Assembly: GCA_936450465.1 (NCBI GenBank)
Contig: OW388304.1
Span: 10,820,708-10,884,707 of the forward strand
Direction: 5' to 3'
Origin: Gibbula magus
Lineage: Eukaryota > Mollusca > Gastropoda > Trochida > Trochidae
DNA: 64,000 nt
Shown here: positions 61,831 to 64,000 of the stretch, piece after piece
Layout of the letters: each line of letters begins with the position of its first letter
Position numbering within the stretch: position 1 is the first letter of the stretch
Notes under the pieces: model-generated
What the model was told of the DNA's origin: nothing
Databases searched by the model: none
The model's input: only the letters and a program-made list of their open reading frames with translations
Made by a program: the position numbers and the translations under genes

Positions 61831-64000
61831 GGTGACATCGTTTGACCACTTCAACTTTTTAACAACTTTATTCTCCTACGTGTGGGATAAAACGACGACT
61901 ATGATAAACGTACTGTGTAACATCATCGATTATTGTGTCTACTATCCCACATTCCTGGCTGGTTGGGAGATACACAGTCTTATTCATCGACTTATATCGC
62001 CCAAGTCGCTCAACAAGTTATTCCACGCCCATATCGCACAGTCAAGACTGCATTCCCTTGTCAGTTCTATTGAAATGTACAACATTGTTACACATTTCAC
62101 ATCGTAGGAATTGAATCATGTTGAGCATAGTAAAACCAAAAAGAATTTTGCTTAACCGACGCCTATTCTTGCCTCACGTAACGGAAAACTACTTTTAAAT
62201 TGTCAATTTGGTTTTGAATTGTTTATTGTATATATTTATTATATAATATTATATTATAATCTTTTTAAACCGTGATTTAAGAATAGTTTTGATCTGAACT
62301 TAAGATGTAGATGGCGTTTTTATTTTACAAAATACAGGCGTGTCCAATCTTGTTTATGATATACATGAGCATATATCATTTTCAATATCAACCTGGCCGC
62401 TATACGTGTTAATCTAATCTGGGATCTAAGATAGATCTCTTGATCTTTCGCTAAACTGACCGCCAAAGCGTATAAAAGTTTATATATCAACGCATTATGA
62501 TTTAAACCAATACGTGGAGTGAATTCTCAGAGCCAATACGTTAATTTGAGGTACCCTATGCACGTATGTAAAATTGATATCGTAGGCCTACATTATTATA
62601 TTTATCAGGCCCGCCAGGGGCATGGAAACTTTGTCTGCGTGATGACACGCAATAAGGTTTGGGTGCAATGCTACACTGAATTTTAGCGTAGTACCACCCA
62701 TGGTTCGCTAGTTCCAGCCGATGCTCGCAGGTTTCACCGCAATGCATAACCACATGGCGTTGCCGGCTTTCTCCCTGCCTTAATACTAGCAGCCGCGATA
62801 TAAGTGAAATGCTCTTGCATGAAAGCGGCATTAAACCCCAACTCGCCTCACCTATATTTAACAGGATGACGATTTACATGCTGTACCATTGTATTAATAT
62901 GTAGATGTACATTTATATATATATTACATATATTACATCACGTTAAGCTATGCCCGAAGTTGTTTCTGTCAATGCGAACATGTTCAAATAACGCTAGACC
63001 TTTTGAAAGTGTGAAATGCAACAGTACAGGTCTTCAAAGAAATTTAAATGTCGAACTACTGACATGTTTATTGAAATTATATGTATGCTGAAATGAATCT
63101 AAGAGACTAATTATTCTTATGACATAAAAAGTATAATATGTTTATTATAATTTTAAAAATGATACATTCAACAACATTCACGGATTTATTAAAATATTTT
63201 AACTTGTTCCATCAATCGATGTGTTATATATTCTCTGTCAAATTATCAAAATAAATGATTATTTTTAGAGGGAAGAAAATATCTAATCAATATACCCTTT
63301 TTCACGCGCAACGCAAGTGATATAGGCCTATGCATGGTGCACGTGCGCTAAGGAGAACATTAATTTCCGACTTATAAATAATTACTCAGTTTAAATTAAT
63401 TCAATGTCAAATGATAGCCGATGCATGCCTCTGTCAAGTCTTTGTTTAAATCTTTAACATCACGTATTCATAAACTATCACATGACCCATGGAGACAACA
63501 TGCCGATTTCACTACATCGTTGTTAATTGCACGCATGGAGCACGAGAATTGCCAATGTCACGCATCTTGGCATTATTTAAAGGAAACCGACGCGAACATG
63601 CATGACTTGCACGAACTGTTTGTATCGATGTTCATCAACTTGAGAAGTTGCTATATCCGGCAGCTTCTGTATTCTAAAAATATCAGAGGTGAAAGTGAAA
63701 GTGAAATATTTAGATATAATAATGTTTATTAAACTAAGTTCGTTAAATATCCGTGTTATCATTTGTTTTCATTGACTTGTACAGCGCTTTGAACAAATAA
63801 CCTGTGGATAAGGCGCTACATAAATAGTCATTTATTTATCATATAAATTCAGACTTTGAAATTTAACTTTAACATAAGTACATTTACATGCATGTGAAAC
63901 TAAACAATCATAATCTATATTATGCAACACAACACCAAGTTACTCTTAAAAATATAACACCAAGTTTTCTCAAATGTATGCATTATACAATTTGCAGGCA
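61831..64000. other. Upstream flank of the NHERF gene, no gene seen
   Basis: Open frames on the plus strand (61,706-62,107; 63,421-63,732) show no domains or homology I recognise. A retroposon-type tail, AAGGCGCTACATAAAT, occurs near 63,811. The rest is AT-rich. Confidence 0.5.
62611..62853 (+). mobile_element. SINE copy in opposite orientation, head truncated
   Basis: Reverse complement of the 38.0-kb SINE body: CCGCCAGGGGCATGG, GGTTTGGGTGCAATGCTACA and GCGGCATTAAACCCCAACTC, ending CGCCTCACC. The tRNA-like head is missing. Confidence 0.85.

Noticed and set aside
61678..61854. N-terminal extension of 59 residues upstream of MTDAYLKP
   Set aside because: The frame is open, but it overlaps promoter-like motifs and family members begin shortly before PDZ1.
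61706..62107. 133-codon plus-strand frame as a divergent gene
   Set aside because: Starts inside NHERF exon 1 antisense, has no recognisable domain and no repeat of coding character.
1..64000. CRISPR arrays, prokaryotic operons, phage or viral genes
   Set aside because: Tandem arrays here lack unique spacers, and all gene structure is intron-bearing. No viral protein was recognised on either strand.

Overview
This is a eukaryotic, AT-rich, repeat-laden window that reads as animal DNA, almost certainly mollusc and probably a marine gastropod. The clues are GT-AG spliced exons in long introns, a tRNA-derived SINE with short GTGAGTGAGTGAGT-headed repeats of the kind common in gastropod genomes, and large elements with 145-bp core repeats and ACGG microsatellites resembling the molluscan 'pearl'/non-autonomous Helentron class. 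The species cannot be fixed from the sequence alone.

One gene is clear. It lies on the minus strand from about 61.7 kb (start codon) to 24.0 kb (stop codon) and encodes a NHERF/EBP50-type scaffold: two PDZ domains, a long acidic Glu/Pro/Thr/Ala-rich linker and a C-terminal ERM-binding tail. I assembled seven coding exons by hand. Every junction has GT-AG sites and a matching reading frame, giving a 752-residue protein, about twice the length of vertebrate NHERF1 (roughly 360 residues). A 66-nt in-frame cassette exon at 41.1 kb would make it 774 residues. A candidate alternative first exon at 48.68 kb would give a PDZ2-only form. The five junctions linking coding exons 1 to 6 are phase 1, so four internal exons plus the cassette can each be skipped without a frameshift. 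The linker carries a PPxY motif, an Ena/VASP-type LPPPP motif in an acidic setting, and a 42-bp coding minisatellite.

From 1 to about 22 kb I see no gene I can support. This stretch holds a 36-bp minisatellite (2.8-3.6 kb), two pearl/Helentron-like elements (7.6-9.9 and 12.5-14.3 kb), a 44-bp minisatellite (10.7-11.2 kb), three hairpin elements and assorted microsatellites. From 22 to 24 kb lies the probable 3' UTR or downstream flank of the scaffold gene, with tandem repeats. From 24 to 61.7 kb lies the gene, its introns carrying SINE copies (28.0, 35.8, 38.0, 50.6 kb), a 2,025-bp TA-flanked transposon (32.7-34.7 kb), a duplicated TIR element (45.7 kb) and an apparently identical 467-bp tandem duplication (59.5-60.5 kb). 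From 61.7 to 64 kb lie the promoter and upstream flank, with one further SINE copy.

Most short open frames in the window are non-coding or run through tandem repeats and are not reported as genes.
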